Assembly: GCA_029941865.1 (NCBI GenBank)
Contig: JAPYTO010000041.1
Span: 1-36,007 of the forward strand
Length of the DNA: 36,007 bases
Direction: 5' to 3'
Origin: Fuerstiella sp.
GTDB lineage: Bacteria; Planctomycetota; Planctomycetia; Planctomycetales; Planctomycetaceae
The notes under the pieces are model-generated. The model saw nothing but the letters and a program-made list of their open reading frames with translations. It was not told the origin of the DNA and ran no database searches. Every line of letters begins with the position of its first letter. The stretch's first letter is position 1. The translations under genes and the position numbers were made by a program. This document shows positions 35,879 through 36,007 of the stretch, one piece after another.

Positions 35879-36007
35879 CAGCCGGAATTGGGGTGCGTTT
35901 CTAACCTCAAGACAGTTGCTGTTTGGTGATTTTGATGTCAGCATCGAGTTTAAAATGTCGATCGCGGGCTGGGAGGGGACCAGTTTCGCGGCTCAGCGGG
36001 GACCGGC
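35829..36007 (+). pseudogene. Out-of-frame continuation of the DUF1583-like gene
   Basis: Open in the frame of 35829 to the window edge, about 59 codons. It reads KGLRLRHSGDSRNWGAFLTS, then LLFGDFDVSIEFKMSIAGWE. The GDFDVSIEF segment is the kind of beta-strand seen in the DUF1583 C-terminal region. It overlaps the last ~50 bases of the upstream frame and has no start of its own. Confidence 0.6.

Noticed and set aside
1..36007. tRNA, rRNA, CRISPR array, integrase or transposase
   Set aside because: Looked for T-loop/anticodon patterns, regularly spaced repeats and DDE or tyrosine-recombinase-like proteins on both strands; none could be supported.

Overview
The window reads as chromosomal DNA from a planctomycete (phylum Planctomycetota, probably a marine or aquatic Planctomycetaceae-type organism). 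The main grounds are family content: a very large PVC-type dehydrogenase/haem-binding protein carrying part of a DUF1080 domain, a PA14-containing multihaem cytochrome, a ThuA-like protein, arylsulfatase remnants, DUF1583-type and planctomycete-specific exported proteins, many signal peptides and lipoboxes, loosely packed genes on both strands with few operons, and several palindromic intergenic repeats of a kind I associate with planctomycete genomes. The species cannot be named from the sequence alone. No rRNA, tRNA, CRISPR array, integrase or transposase was seen.

Layout. 1-3446: 3' part of a giant secreted PVC dehydrogenase/cytochrome. 3447-4107: gene-free. 4108-7263: a Tad-like block of two TadE-like pseudopilins and a TadG-like von Willebrand factor A (vWA) protein, closed by a strong hairpin shared with a convergent neighbour. 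7498-11437 (minus): three exported proteins, namely a DUF11 lipoprotein and two mutually homologous secreted proteins of unknown function. 11709-13853 (plus): a two-gene unit of a LolA-like periplasmic protein and a membrane-anchored vWA protein. 14333-16972: a DUF4432 aldose-epimerase-like enzyme followed after 3 bases by a short RecQ helicase. 17109-17309: a small minus-strand gene. 17985-20726: a five-haem cytochrome with a PA14 domain. 20902-21672: a protein made of three tandem W/DW/GGLL repeats. 21833-24828 (minus): a ThuA-like protein, an exported metallo-beta-lactamase and a small membrane zinc-ribbon protein. 25175-28559: an MsrB lipoprotein, a CBS-domain protein (minus), a multi-pass HTTM-like membrane protein and a possible coupled 57-residue ORF. 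28541-30934 (minus): a two-hydrolase fusion (SGNH plus alpha/beta hydrolase).

31.0-36.0 kb is different: it looks like a zone of gene decay. It holds two successive remnants of arylsulfatase C-termini, an exported beta-rich protein broken by a 4-base tandem duplication, a chimeric ORF that joins the tail of that protein to the C-terminal part of an unrelated planctomycete family, and a DUF1583-like gene that stops early while another frame continues with matching family sequence to the window edge.

Functionally the intact genes are mostly cell-envelope and periplasmic: polysaccharide/sulfated-glycan style catabolism (PVC dehydrogenase, ThuA, sulfatase remnants, esterase fusion, epimerase), periplasmic electron transfer (c-type haem proteins), surface appendage or adhesion (Tad/vWA) and oxidative repair (MsrB). 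No single new defence or mobile system was found. The best candidates for undescribed biology are the three-repeat W/DW/GGLL protein, the paralogous exported pair beside the DUF11 lipoprotein, the zinc-domain-less RecQ and the dispersed large inverted repeats.
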